Source: Prevotella sp. UBA2850 (GTDB taxonomy: Bacteria > Bacteroidota > Bacteroidia > Bacteroidales > Bacteroidaceae). Taken from it: a stretch of DNA of 64,000 nucleotides. Location of the stretch: assembly GCA_002350805.1 (NCBI GenBank), contig DEFO01000013.1, positions 27,817 to 91,816 on the forward strand, read 5' to 3'. This document shows, one piece after another, positions 8,755 to 17,221 of the stretch; the stretch's first letter is position 1; every line of letters starts with the position of its first letter. A program made the position numbers and the translations under genes. Below the pieces are notes generated by a model. That model was not told the origin of the DNA. It did not search any database and saw only the letters and a list, made by a program, of their open reading frames with translations.

Positions 8755-10515
8755 TTAAATAGACTCGATGAACTTCACGACGGCATCGCGGTCGGCCTTC
8801 GGCAGGTTGTAGAACTTCTCGGTAGACGAGTAGGCATCGGACTTCTTGGAGTAGCCGTGCCACATGATGGCCTCGATGACGGTGCGGGCACGGGTGTCGT
8901 GCAGACGGTCGTCGGCACCGGTGAGCTGGCGGCTCAGTCCACGTCCCCACAGGGGTGTGGTGCGACACCAGCCGGTGCGGATGTCGTTGATCATCCACAA
9001 ACGGTGCTGTACCATGTCGGTGTAGGGCCAGATGGTCTGGTTGGGATACTTCGGCAGTACAGAGGCAGCGTCCTTGCCGATGCTCTTGGCATAGGCCTTG
9101 ATGCTGGCGTCGACCCAGTAGTTGTCGGAGCCGGTCTTCCACGAGGGGCGGTGGCACTGGGCGCATCCTATCTGAGTGAAGAGGGTCTTTCCACGCTTCA
9201 CGGCAGCATCGTCGAGGTTGCGGGCGGCAGGAACAGCCAGTCCGCGGTGCCACACCATGAACTGATAGTACTGCTTGTCGGTCATCTCCTCCTCACCATT
9301 GTATGGCGAGCTGTTGAGCAGGTATTTCTCAAAGGTACTCTTGTAGGCCACCGTGGGGGTGTTGAGGATTTCGTAGACGCGGTTGGCAATGCCCTCGCTG
9401 GTGCCGTCGGCATAGTAGGGGTGCAGGATGCTGGCTTCGGAGCGGCCGTGCTCCTTGATGTAGCTGATGACCTCGTTGTCCTCGCTCTGGGCTTTGGCCC
9501 ATGCCGTGGTGGTGTAGAGCCAGTGGCGGTCGGAACGTGTGACGTTGGTGATGTTCCAAATGGCATTGGCGCCGGCACCATCTTGCAGCGAGCCGCGGGT
9601 CATGGCATAGGTGAAGCGCTTCAGCGGACCGTGTGTGCCGTGGTGACTGCCCGTGTCGTTGTAGGGGGCTGAATAGTAGGCAGAAGCCTTGAAGGTGTTG
9701 GTCTCTTTGTCCCACATGGCAGGGTTGAGGTCGACATAAGGAGCCTCTGCGCGCCACTGTGCCTCGATGTCCTCGTCGGTCAGCGCGTCGAGCAGACCAG
9801 TGCCGTAGACACCGATGGTGGACTCCAGGCGTACATCGTAGTTGGTGGGCCTGGGGTTGGTGTTGAAGGCATGCTGCGGGATGGTCACCTCGGGATAGAT
9901 GAGCTCGTAGGCCTCGCCGTCGGGGAACTTCATGGCCAGTCCGCTCTCCATCTGCGTGACGGTTTTCCACTCGATATTGATGAGACTCTCGTCGATGGGA
10001 GCCTTGAAGGGCGACATGGCCTGGGTCTGCGGCATGCCGGTCACCTCGCTGATGTAGGCATTGTTGTCGGGATGGTAGATGACCAGCAGATAGCCGTTGC
10101 CGATGGCGTTGGCACGGTATTCGGTTTGGCGCTTGCCGTGGCCGTAGCTGGGGTGGCAGGCGATGCAGCTGTTGCGCACCCATGCGGGGCCCAGTCCCTT
10201 GCGTGGTGCCTGCTCGAAGGTGTAGAGGTGCTCGAAGAAGTCCTCGCCGGTGTTGAAGTCTTCTTCCATGCCTGCCACATTCTCAACAGCCGGGGCGGCG
10301 GCAGAATAACTGGCTTTCTCGGTGGTGCCGAGCAGTCCGCCAGGATACCACTCGTCGGCGCTGAACACGTCGTTGGCCTTGCCGAACACTTCCTCGCCAG
10401 GCACCAGGGGACCCAGGTCGCTGCCTTCGTCGTCGCTGTCGGAACAAGCGGATAGCAACGGGGCTGCCAACAGCGCTGCGAAAGCCCATTTCGATAGATT
10501 TTGCATGTGATTCAT
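8755..10515 (-). CDS. Di-haem oxidoreductase lipoprotein (DUF1111 / thiol oxidoreductase-like)
   Basis: 586 residues. The lipobox LLSAC at about residues 20-24 is followed by SDSDDEGSD, an acidic stretch of the kind that sends Bacteroidetes lipoproteins to the cell surface. Two CXXCH haem c sites are visible, CIACHPSYGHG near residue 125 and CAQCHRPSW near 455, as in the DUF1111 di-haem family related to MauG/cytochrome c peroxidases. The family is linked by gene context to imelysin-type iron proteins. It lies between imelysin and ccsBA, and its stop codon abuts the ccsBA ATG, so co-expression with its own haem-attachment system is likely. Alternative start at 10506. Confidence 0.9.
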   Translation of the reverse strand: MNHMQNLSKWAFAALLAAPLLSACSDSDDEGSDLGPLVPGEEVFGKANDVFSADEWYPGGLLGTTEKASYSAAAPAVENVAGMEEDFNTGEDFFEHLYTFEQAPRKGLGPAWVRNSCIACHPSYGHGKRQTEYRANAIGNGYLLVIYHPDNNAYISEVTGMPQTQAMSPFKAPIDESLINIEWKTVTQMESGLAMKFPDGEAYELIYPEVTIPQHAFNTNPRPTNYDVRLESTIGVYGTGLLDALTDEDIEAQWRAEAPYVDLNPAMWDKETNTFKASAYYSAPYNDTGSHHGTHGPLKRFTYAMTRGSLQDGAGANAIWNITNVTRSDRHWLYTTTAWAKAQSEDNEVISYIKEHGRSEASILHPYYADGTSEGIANRVYEILNTPTVAYKSTFEKYLLNSSPYNGEEEMTDKQYYQFMVWHRGLAVPAARNLDDAAVKRGKTLFTQIGCAQCHRPSWKTGSDNYWVDASIKAYAKSIGKDAASVLPKYPNQTIWPYTDMVQHRLWMINDIRTGWCRTTPLWGRGLSRQLTGADDRLHDTRARTVIEAIMWHGYSKKSDAYSSTEKFYNLPKADRDAVVKFIESI

Positions 10516-10560
10516 CAGTAGATACTTTTTGATGGTTATAGGTTTTTATCAATGGAGAAA

Positions 10561-10591
10561 AGCGTCACGCCCTGTTCAGGGCGCAGACGCT
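10561..10591 (-). terminator. Strong hairpin between the imelysin and di-haem genes (partial terminator/attenuator)
   Basis: AGCGTC and GACGCT (6 bp) enclose CGCCCTG/CAGGGCG (7 bp) with a 2-base loop and a small interior loop. On the minus strand it is followed by TTTTCTCC. It lies 33 bases after the imelysin stop and 46 before the next ATG, so it could reduce read-through or protect the upstream mRNA. Confidence 0.6.
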
Positions 10592-10623
10592 GTAGTCTTT
10601 TCTTTTGCTCCAGGCAGGGAGAG

Positions 10624-11895
10624 TTAATCCCAGTCCTCATCGTCGACAAACTCCTTGCCCCAGACGGTGCTGCAGTACTTCACAAAGGGAGCAGGCATGC
10701 TGCCAATCTTGCTGATGGCATTGCTGAAGGCATTGACGGTGGCGCTGTTGGCCGTGGTCTCACCGACGCTCTTGAAGAAGGCGTCGAAGCTGGTGCTGGC
10801 TGCGCTGCCGTTGGTGGAACCGTACCACACGTTGCGGATGGAGCGGATATTATCCTGGAAGTCGCGGATGGAGTTGTAGCTGTAGGGCGACTCGACATAC
10901 GAGATGTCGCCGGCCGAGAAGGGGTTGGCAATCTTGGCTGTTCCCACCTCGTTGGCAATGCCCACACACGAGCCCTCGTCGTCGGAGAGCACCTGGGCGA
11001 TGGCAGCCTTCAGGGTCTTGAACGTGCTCTTGCTGTTCTGTCCGGCACCCATGAGATTCTCGCCAAACGACAGGCCGTTCTCTGTGAGGTAGTCCAGACC
11101 GGCAGCTTTGACGACTGCCATGCGGCTGGCATTCTTGGCGGTCTGTCCTTCCCAAGCCACCTGCAGCTGGAAGCAACGCTGCTTGAGCAGGGTGCAGATG
11201 GTCTGTGCATACTTCAGCTCTTGAGCTCCGGAGATGCGCTCGAAGTTCTTATAGGTGTCGTTGCCTTGTAGTTCGGCCACCTTGCGGGGCTGTCCGTTGC
11301 GGAAGAGGATGAACTCAAGGGCGTGGAAGCCCAGGATGGTGGCATCCTCGAGCATCTCGTTGTTCATGCCATTGTTGAAATAGCTGAGCAGCAGCGCACG
11401 GTTGAGCGGCCATGAGTCGATGGTGGGGTCGATGTCGAAGTCGGAGGCGGCACCCATGAGGAAGGCCTCGCTGCGCTCCCAGTTCTCGCGGGCATCCTTG
11501 AAGTCCTCGCAGGCCTCGTTGATCTGTGCCTGCGTGATGTTGCTGACGGTCAGACCGTTGAGGGTCTCCTCAAGGTCTTCCACATCGTCGGCCAGATTGG
11601 TGTAGGTGGGGATGATTACGTCGCTGACCAGGCGGGCCAGTACGTTGCGCAGGAAAGACTCCTGCTCGGTAGTGAGGTTGGACTTGGCGATGATGCCATT
11701 GGCAGCCTCCAGCTGGTTGACGACCGATGTACAGGCATCGATGGCCTCGTTGCCATAGGTTCTGTCCTTATACTTGGCATCGTCGACAATGGTGGAGTCG
11801 TCGTTTTTCTTGTTGTCATCATCGTCGTCGCTGCAGGACGTGAATGTCAGCGCGCCCAACAGGACGGCAACCGACAGGATAAAAAACTTTTTCAT
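10624..11895 (-). CDS. Imelysin family lipoprotein (IrpA-like, peptidase M75 fold)
   Basis: 423 residues. A signal peptide with lipobox TFTSC (about residues 16-20) is followed by SDDDDDNKKNDD, a surface-export type acidic stretch. The imelysin signature GxHxxE is present as GFHALEF near residue 189, the conserved motif proposed to bind metal. The body is helical, as in the imelysin fold. Imelysins are periplasmic or outer-membrane proteins tied to iron uptake; the exact chemistry is not settled. It lies second in the porin-imelysin-dihaem-ccsBA order, which points to an iron-linked role. Confidence 0.92.
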   Translation of the reverse strand: MKKFFILSVAVLLGALTFTSCSDDDDDNKKNDDSTIVDDAKYKDRTYGNEAIDACTSVVNQLEAANGIIAKSNLTTEQESFLRNVLARLVSDVIIPTYTNLADDVEDLEETLNGLTVSNITQAQINEACEDFKDARENWERSEAFLMGAASDFDIDPTIDSWPLNRALLLSYFNNGMNNEMLEDATILGFHALEFILFRNGQPRKVAELQGNDTYKNFERISGAQELKYAQTICTLLKQRCFQLQVAWEGQTAKNASRMAVVKAAGLDYLTENGLSFGENLMGAGQNSKSTFKTLKAAIAQVLSDDEGSCVGIANEVGTAKIANPFSAGDISYVESPYSYNSIRDFQDNIRSIRNVWYGSTNGSAASTSFDAFFKSVGETTANSATVNAFSNAISKIGSMPAPFVKYCSTVWGKEFVDDEDWD

Positions 11896-11962
11896 GTTCT
11901 CTTTTTTACGTTAAATCAAAATATATTTCGTTGTCTCTTATTCTTTGTGACTGCTTCACGGT

Positions 11963-13258
11963 CTACAAGAAGAAACCCTCGTAGGCGATGCCTATGTTAA
12001 CAGATGGCTCGTTGTTGTAGAGCGACTTGAGGAACCGGTTGCTGTATTCGGCCTTGATGGCAATCTGCGGAATGGGGTGATAGTTCACTCCCACGGCCAT
12101 GCGCTTCACGGCTGTATAGTCGTAGGCCGTTCCCTTGGTGTTGCTGGCATAGGGGTTGTATTGCTCGTAGCGTCCGAAGAGATACATCTTCTGCTGCTGT
12201 TCGCGCAGGCGGCTGATCTGCGAGAAAATGTCGTAGCCAGCCTCTATGCCCACTGCATAGGCATTCTTGCTGACGAATGCCGAGTGCTTGAACGGAGATT
12301 TGGAGTTCAGACGGTTGTACACATACTTCAACTGTGCTGCATCGCCCAGGTAACCGTAGTCGGCCTGTCCGCGTACGATCCAGTTGTGACCGTTATAGGT
12401 GAAGTCGAGGGCTCCGACGAGCACCTGTCCCTTATACTCGGCATCCACACCGCTGGCATTGCGCGGATAGCTGTTGCCGATGCTCTCACCATAATAGCCG
12501 CTCAAGCCGATGCGCAGACCGGGAATGCTGTAGTTGTCGAGACGCAGGGCCACACCGTATTTATTCGCCACATCGTATTCCAGGGGTGATGCCGGTCCTT
12601 TGTGAATCCATCCGGTATTGGTGAAGTTGTCGGCATTCAGGCCCGCCAGCAACTGAGCCTCATAGCGGAAGTCGCCCGAACGGCCGAAGAAGCTCACACC
12701 CGTCTGGTGCCATGTGGAGGGCAGGATGGTGTTCTCTCCTTCAGGACGGTAGACGGTGAAGAAGTTCAACGGCTCATGATGGGCATTGTTCAGGCCCACG
12801 GGTACGACGATGTGGCCGAAGCGCAGATTGGCAGCCCGCGAGAAGGTCTTCTGAATCCAAAACTGCTCGAGCTCCACCTCGCCGCCTTTCTCCACTTCCT
12901 GTTCCCATTCGCCGCCTTCCTCGTCTTCTTTCTCGTAAGCCAGACCGTTGCCGCCGTGCTCAAACTCAATCTCAGTGCCGAGCGACCAGCCCTTGCCGAA
13001 GTTGTAGCCCAGATAAATCACTACATGCGGCAGGTCGAACTTGCCGTGGCTAGGGTCGTTGCTGTGTTGCTCGGGCTGGCTGTAGCGGCTCACATGGTCG
13101 CTGAAGAAGTTGCGCGAGTAGGCCACCTCGCCGTAGCCGCCAATGCTCAGTCTCTTGCCATTGGCATGATTCATCACACTGTCGGCAGCACTCACCTGTG
13201 CCGATGCCGTGGCAGCAATCGAGATAAAAGCGATGAAAAACGAGAATAATCTTTTCAT
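11963..13258 (-). CDS. Outer-membrane porin-like protein of an iron/haem operon
   Basis: 431 residues from MKRLFSFF. The longer frame start at 13312 lies above the -7 box at 13284 and cannot be transcribed from it. A signal peptide ends near TASAQVSAAD. The rest alternates short amphipathic strands with aromatic ends, with typical segments LSIGGYGEVAYSR, LGYNFGKGWSLGTEIEFEHG and LRFGHIVVPVGLNN, and ends in IGIAYEGFFL, a C-terminal aromatic strand. This fits a phosphate-selective-porin (OprP/OprO)-like barrel. An unusual Glu-rich loop (about residues 108-130) could attract cations. As first gene of the operon it may admit the metal or ligand handled by imelysin. Confidence 0.85.
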   Translation of the reverse strand: MKRLFSFFIAFISIAATASAQVSAADSVMNHANGKRLSIGGYGEVAYSRNFFSDHVSRYSQPEQHSNDPSHGKFDLPHVVIYLGYNFGKGWSLGTEIEFEHGGNGLAYEKEDEEGGEWEQEVEKGGEVELEQFWIQKTFSRAANLRFGHIVVPVGLNNAHHEPLNFFTVYRPEGENTILPSTWHQTGVSFFGRSGDFRYEAQLLAGLNADNFTNTGWIHKGPASPLEYDVANKYGVALRLDNYSIPGLRIGLSGYYGESIGNSYPRNASGVDAEYKGQVLVGALDFTYNGHNWIVRGQADYGYLGDAAQLKYVYNRLNSKSPFKHSAFVSKNAYAVGIEAGYDIFSQISRLREQQQKMYLFGRYEQYNPYASNTKGTAYDYTAVKRMAVGVNYHPIPQIAIKAEYSNRFLKSLYNNEPSVNIGIAYEGFFL

Positions 13259-13283
13259 TTCAATCTGTTTTTTGTTGTGGCTG

Positions 13284-13314
13284 CAAAGGTAGCAGGTTGA
13301 GGAAAAATGCACAA
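13284..13314 (-). promoter_or_regulatory. Promoter of the porin-imelysin-dihaem-ccsBA operon
   Basis: On the minus strand: TTG (13312-13314), 20 bases, TACCTTTG (13284-13291). This is a full Bacteroidetes consensus with the ATG 26 bases below the -7 box. I see no recognisable Fur box. Confidence 0.75.
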
Positions 13315-13524
13315 TACCTAAAAATCATGTTATTGCAGAGTGCCTTTGTTCATGGGAAATGATGATGAAGAAAGTGATAGAAAGCATGCGGTTCTCATTG
13401 CGGTCTCGCCTTCATGACTCCTACGTTAAGTCTCGAATTGAAAAGAAGTCAGAACTTCTGAGGCTATTTTTGCGGGAATGGCAATGATTGCCGCACGCTT
13501 AATGATAAAAATCCTATCATATGG

Positions 13525-13555
13525 CAAAGGTACAACGTTAAGTGGGAGTGTGCAA
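13525..13555 (-). promoter_or_regulatory. Consensus promoter without an evident gene
   Basis: On the minus strand: TTG (13553-13555), 20 bases, TACCTTTG (13525-13532). Transcription would enter a small hairpin (ATGATA/TATCAT) whose ATG (13520) opens an 18-codon frame, then run about 220 bases toward the porin promoter. It could serve a small RNA or be an upstream porin promoter. The rest of 13259-13620 shows no gene. Confidence 0.55.
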
Positions 13556-13622
13556 TACTTACTAATGGGTAATTCCCCGGTCATCATTACTAGGTATGCA
13601 CCGGTCGGAGTAATGAAAAGAA

Positions 13623-13652
13623 AAGGATGCAAGTCGCTTCCGACTCACATCC
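13623..13652 (-). terminator. Second (distal) of two tandem terminators after buk
   Basis: A 13-bp stem with two mismatches (AGGATG.AAGTCG against CGACT.ACATCCT). On the minus strand it is followed by TTTTCTTTTC. It is a near copy of the hairpin at 13674-13703, with a 51-bp period. Confidence 0.8.
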
Positions 13653-13673
13653 TGTATGATGGTATAAAAAGAA

Positions 13674-13703
13674 AAGGATGCAAGTCGCTCTCGACTTACA
13701 TCC
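13674..13703 (-). terminator. First of two tandem rho-independent terminators after buk
   Basis: The stem AGGATGcAAGTCG / CGACTtACATCCT has one mismatch and a CTCT loop, and on the minus strand is followed by TTTTCTTTTT. It lies 31 bases after the buk stop. The whole 51-bp unit is repeated at 13623, giving a duplicated terminator. Confidence 0.85.
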
Positions 13704-13733
13704 TGTATGGTGGTATAAAAGTTTGTCAGCTTT

Positions 13734-14795
13734 TTATTCGTACACCTTGATTTCCTGTTCGCCGCGCATGGCCCGCAGCACGTTCATGGCCAATGCAGTC
13801 AGCTCGTCCTCGCCGGGATAGACGAATACGGGGGCCAGATAGGTGAGCCGCTGCTTCAGTCCGTCGGTGACATACTGGCTCTTGGCAATGGCGCCTGTGA
13901 GGATGATGGCGTCGACATGTCCGTTGGTCGACGGTGCGAGCGACGACAGCCAGCGCGAGATGCTGTAGATCATGGCATCGAGCACGAGCTTAGCATGCTT
14001 GTCGCCATTGGCAATGCGCTGTTCCACCTCGCGGCAGTCGTTGGTGCCCAGATGGGCGGTCAGACCGCTGTGGCCGTTGATTTTGCGCAGCATCTCGGCC
14101 TCGTTGTACTTGCCGCTGTAGCAGAGTTTCACCAGTTGGACGGTGGGCAGCATGCCGGCACGTGAGGGAGAGAACGGTCCGTCGCCGCTCAGAGCGTCGC
14201 TGCACTCGATGGCGCGGCCGTGATGATGCATGGCAAACGAGATGCCGCTGCCCATGTGGCAGACGATGAGGTCTTGCTCCTCGTATTTCACCCCGTGCTC
14301 CTTGCAGTAGCGCTTGGCTATCTCACGCTGGTTCAGCGCGTGCCAGATGGTCTGGTGGGGCAGCTCGGGCATACCGGTGATGCGAGCCACGTCGTCGAGC
14401 TCGTCGACCACACCGGGGTCTACCGTGAAGGCACGGCAGCCGGGAATCTCCTTGGCCATGCTCAGGGCGATGAGCGAGCCCAGGTTGCAAGCATGATGCA
14501 GGCGGGGATGCTTCGTGTCCTCAATCACTTTCTCGTTCAGCTCGTACACACCGCTCTCGATGGGCTTCACCAGTCCGCCACGGCCTACGATGACGTCGAA
14601 GTCGAGCGAGATGCCTTGTCGCTGCAGTTCCTCAATGAGTTTTTCCTTACGATAGTCGAACTCATCCATGATGAACGGGTAGCGGCACAATTCTTCAAAC
14701 GGGTGGTTCAGCGTTGCGTGCATCACCAGTTTCTCATCGTCGAACACACCAATCTTGGTGGAAATCATTCCGGGGTTGATGGCTAGTATTTTCAT
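13734..14795 (-). CDS. buk: Butyrate kinase
   Basis: 353 residues, full length for the ASKHA acetate/butyrate kinase family. Family segments are the N-terminal phosphate loop ILAINPGMISTKIGVF, FDVIVGRGGLVKPIESGVY, DLIVCHMGSGISFAMHHHGR, SGDGPFSPSRAG and the C-terminal ILTGAIAKS. It interconverts butyryl phosphate + ADP and butyrate + ATP; branched or isobutyryl substrates are also possible. In most Bacteroidales it follows ptb (phosphate butyryltransferase). Here the upstream neighbour is a GH43 gene and ptb is not in the window. It has its own promoter at 14840-14869 and tandem terminators, so it is a single-gene unit. Confidence 0.93.
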   Translation of the reverse strand: MKILAINPGMISTKIGVFDDEKLVMHATLNHPFEELCRYPFIMDEFDYRKEKLIEELQRQGISLDFDVIVGRGGLVKPIESGVYELNEKVIEDTKHPRLHHACNLGSLIALSMAKEIPGCRAFTVDPGVVDELDDVARITGMPELPHQTIWHALNQREIAKRYCKEHGVKYEEQDLIVCHMGSGISFAMHHHGRAIECSDALSGDGPFSPSRAGMLPTVQLVKLCYSGKYNEAEMLRKINGHSGLTAHLGTNDCREVEQRIANGDKHAKLVLDAMIYSISRWLSSLAPSTNGHVDAIILTGAIAKSQYVTDGLKQRLTYLAPVFVYPGEDELTALAMNVLRAMRGEQEIKVYE

Positions 14796-14839
14796 AATAT
14801 CTATTGCAATAGGTTAAAGGTTTTTCAGAATATTCTTTG

Positions 14840-14869
14840 CAAAAATATAAAAAAAAACTGAAACACCAA
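14840..14869 (-). promoter_or_regulatory. Promoter of buk
   Basis: On the minus strand: TTG (14867-14869), 19 bases ending in a T9 run, TATTTTTG (14840-14847). The ATG lies 45 bases downstream at 14795. Confidence 0.7.
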
Positions 14870-14940
14870 TAAAACCATCGCATAATTAGCGTTTTTTATG
14901 AGAGGCTTCTCGCTTTTCACTTCTCACCTGGTGCCAAGAA

Positions 14941-14985
14941 AAAACTCCCCCGTTGCCTGGAAAGTGTTCCAAGCGAGCGGGGGAG
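14941..14985 (-). terminator. Rho-independent terminator of the xylan operon
   Basis: CTCCCCCG (14945-14952) pairs with CGGGGGAG (14978-14985), and the stem continues with one mismatch through TTGC.TGGAA/TTCCA.GCGA to an AGTG loop, about 17 paired bases. On the minus strand TTTTTTCTT follows. It lies 24 bases after the GH43 stop codon. Confidence 0.9.
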
Positions 14986-15008
14986 GGGGAAGGGAGAGTC
15001 GTTGAGGG

Positions 15009-16046
15009 TTATTCAGACTTCATGGTCTTGATCTTTCCATTCTCGTCGAACTCGATGGGCATCACCTTCAGGCTGCGCAGCCAGGTGATGTCGTTGGAGG
15101 GCACACAGTCGTGGTGGAACAGATACCACTGGCCCTTGTACTCGACGATGGAGTGGTGGGTGGTCCAGCCGACTACGGGCTCGAGGATCACGCCCTGATA
15201 GGTGAACGGACCGTAAGGATTGTCGCCCACAGCATAGCAGAGATAGTGGCTGTCGCCCGTAGAATACGAGAAATAATACTTGCCGTTCTGCTTGTGCATC
15301 CATGAGGCCTCGAAGAAACGGTGCGGGTCGTCGGCCTTCAGCGGTTCGCCGTTCTCATCGACAATCAGCACGGGGCGCGGAGCCTCGTTGAACTGCAGCA
15401 CATCGTCGGTCATGCGCACCACATAGCTGCTCAGGGCAGGAGCACCAGCCGGAGCGAAGAGCTCTGTCTTCTTGTCGGGCGCGTGTCCCAGGTCTGCAGC
15501 ATCGGCAGGAGCGGGAGCTGAGTCGGGCTGGGCGATGGGGGCATAAGGTGCTGCGAGCGGAGCGCGCCATTGCAGCTGGCCGCCCCAGATACCGCCGAAG
15601 TAGCAGTAAATCTCGCCGTCGTCGTCCTTGAATACACAGGGGTCGATGCTAAACGAGCCGCGGATGGGGTGCTCCTCGGGGCGGAACGGACCCTCGGGTG
15701 TGTCGCTGACGGCCACGCCTAGGCGGAACATGCCCGAATAGTCTTTGGCCGAGAAGATGAGGTAGTACTTGCCGTTTTTCTCCACCACGTCGTTGTCCCA
15801 CATCTGTTTCTCGGCCCAGGGCACCTGCTCGACGTCGAGAATCACACCGTGGTCGGTCACCTCGCCGTCCATCACGTCGTCCATCGACAGCACATGATAG
15901 TCGCGCATCTGGAAGTGCCCTCCGTCGTCGTCGAAGCACTCTCCGCTGTCCCAGTCGTGGCTGGGATACACATACAGACGGCCGTTAAACACGTTGACCG
16001 ACGGGTCGGCCATGTAATCGTTGGGGAAAAGATATCTTGCTTTCAT
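15009..16046 (-). CDS. xynB: Cytoplasmic GH43 beta-xylosidase/exo-xylanase (XynB-like)
   Basis: 345 residues with no signal peptide, so intracellular. The five-bladed propeller catalytic set is visible: base Asp14 in MADPSVNVF, pKa-modulating Asp135 in SIDPCVF, and acid Glu246 in FFEASWM. Such enzymes release xylose from imported xylo-oligosaccharides. An Ala/Pro-rich stretch at about residues 163-205 interrupts the propeller and is not usual for the family. It is last in the esterase-transporter-GH10-GH43 order, matching the XynB role in the P. bryantii xyn cluster; the symbol is given by that analogy. The terminator at 14941 follows. Confidence 0.88.
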   Translation of the reverse strand: MKARYLFPNDYMADPSVNVFNGRLYVYPSHDWDSGECFDDDGGHFQMRDYHVLSMDDVMDGEVTDHGVILDVEQVPWAEKQMWDNDVVEKNGKYYLIFSAKDYSGMFRLGVAVSDTPEGPFRPEEHPIRGSFSIDPCVFKDDDGEIYCYFGGIWGGQLQWRAPLAAPYAPIAQPDSAPAPADAADLGHAPDKKTELFAPAGAPALSSYVVRMTDDVLQFNEAPRPVLIVDENGEPLKADDPHRFFEASWMHKQNGKYYFSYSTGDSHYLCYAVGDNPYGPFTYQGVILEPVVGWTTHHSIVEYKGQWYLFHHDCVPSNDITWLRSLKVMPIEFDENGKIKTMKSE

Positions 16047-16095
16047 TGTTGTTTTGAGTATTTAATATTTTCTTATTCGTTTCGTTGATGGGTGA

Positions 16096-17211
16096 CTACT
16101 GGAAAATCTTGATGACTTTCTTGATAATCGGTTTCTCGTTGTAGTCGCGGTCGAAGAACAGCGGGTAGTTGGTGCGTCCTTTCACGGGGAAGTCGTTCAG
16201 CCACGAAGTGCCGTCGTTGACACCCCAGAAGGTGATGCGGCTGATTTGGTGGCGATGCTTATAATACAACTTGAAGAGGTCGGTGTAGAGGCGGTTGAAG
16301 GTTTTTGTGCCTTTCTTGGTGATGCCGTTGCGGTAGGGGTTCATGCGCTCGTCGTACTGGAAGTTCTGGCTGATGTCGGCCCCGCCGAAGTCCTGCGGGT
16401 TGGGCAGCATGTTGAGGTCGAGCTCGGTCATCATGATCTTCACGCCGCAGGCGGCAAAGGCGTCCATGCTCTTCTCATACTCCGCCAGGTCGGGATAGTC
16501 GAGCCCGTTGTGGCTCTGCATGCCGATGGCGTCGATGCGTACTCCTTTCGCCTTCAGCTCGCGCACGATGCGGCAGGTGGTCTCGCGCTTGCCGGGCTTC
16601 GACATCGAGTAGTCGTTGATATACAGCTCGGCGTCGGGGTCGGCCTCGTGGGCAAAGCGGAAAGCCAGCTCGATGTAGTCGGGGCCTATAATATTATAAT
16701 AAGGTGAGCGGCGCATCTCGCCGTTGTCCTCGACAGTCTCGTTCACTACGTCCCATCCCTTGATGCGGCCTTTGTAGCGGCCCACCACGGCGGCAATATG
16801 CTTGTGCATGCGGTCGATGAGCACCTCGCGGCTGACGGTTTTGCCCTGTTTGTCGGTGAACATCCACTTTGGCGGCTGCGAGTGCCACACCAGACAGTGG
16901 CCCGTGATAGTGAGCCCGTTGTCCTCGGCAAACTTCACGATGCGGTCGGCCTCGGTCCAGTCGTAGCGGTCTTCCTCGGGATGTATCACCTCGCCTTTCA
17001 TGCAGTTCTCAGCCACCACGGCGTTGAAGTGCTTCTTCACCACGGGAGCCGCCTTCGGGTCGATGCCGGCCACCTGGTCGGTGTTCATCGCCACGCCGAT
17101 GAGGAAGTGCTTACCCAGCACTTCCTTCAGCGTCGGTTGCTTCTTGGCTGAGGCAAAAAGCCCCCAGCCCAAGAGCACCATTATCATGGAGAGAGAGAGT
17201 ACTTTCTTCAT
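16096..17211 (-). CDS. xynA: GH10 endo-1,4-beta-xylanase
   Basis: 371 residues. The signal peptide is MKKVLSLSMIMVLLGWGLFASA, followed by a single GH10 barrel with no carbohydrate-binding insert. The acid/base Glu158 is in WDVVNE and the nucleophile Glu263 in MMTELD. Other family marks are NCMKGEVIHP and HCLVWHSQPPKWM. It cuts the xylan backbone in the periplasm or at the outer membrane, producing oligomers for the adjacent GPH symporter. It starts 10 bases after the transporter stop, so it belongs to the same operon. Confidence 0.95.
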   Translation of the reverse strand: MKKVLSLSMIMVLLGWGLFASAKKQPTLKEVLGKHFLIGVAMNTDQVAGIDPKAAPVVKKHFNAVVAENCMKGEVIHPEEDRYDWTEADRIVKFAEDNGLTITGHCLVWHSQPPKWMFTDKQGKTVSREVLIDRMHKHIAAVVGRYKGRIKGWDVVNETVEDNGEMRRSPYYNIIGPDYIELAFRFAHEADPDAELYINDYSMSKPGKRETTCRIVRELKAKGVRIDAIGMQSHNGLDYPDLAEYEKSMDAFAACGVKIMMTELDLNMLPNPQDFGGADISQNFQYDERMNPYRNGITKKGTKTFNRLYTDLFKLYYKHRHQISRITFWGVNDGTSWLNDFPVKGRTNYPLFFDRDYNEKPIIKKVIKIFQ

Positions 17212-17221
17212 ACGTCAGACA

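Noticed and set aside
13478..13750. Plus-strand 90-codon frame through the tandem terminators
   Set aside because: Its repeated KRKGCKSL segments come from the duplicated terminator hairpins, and it runs into the end of buk.
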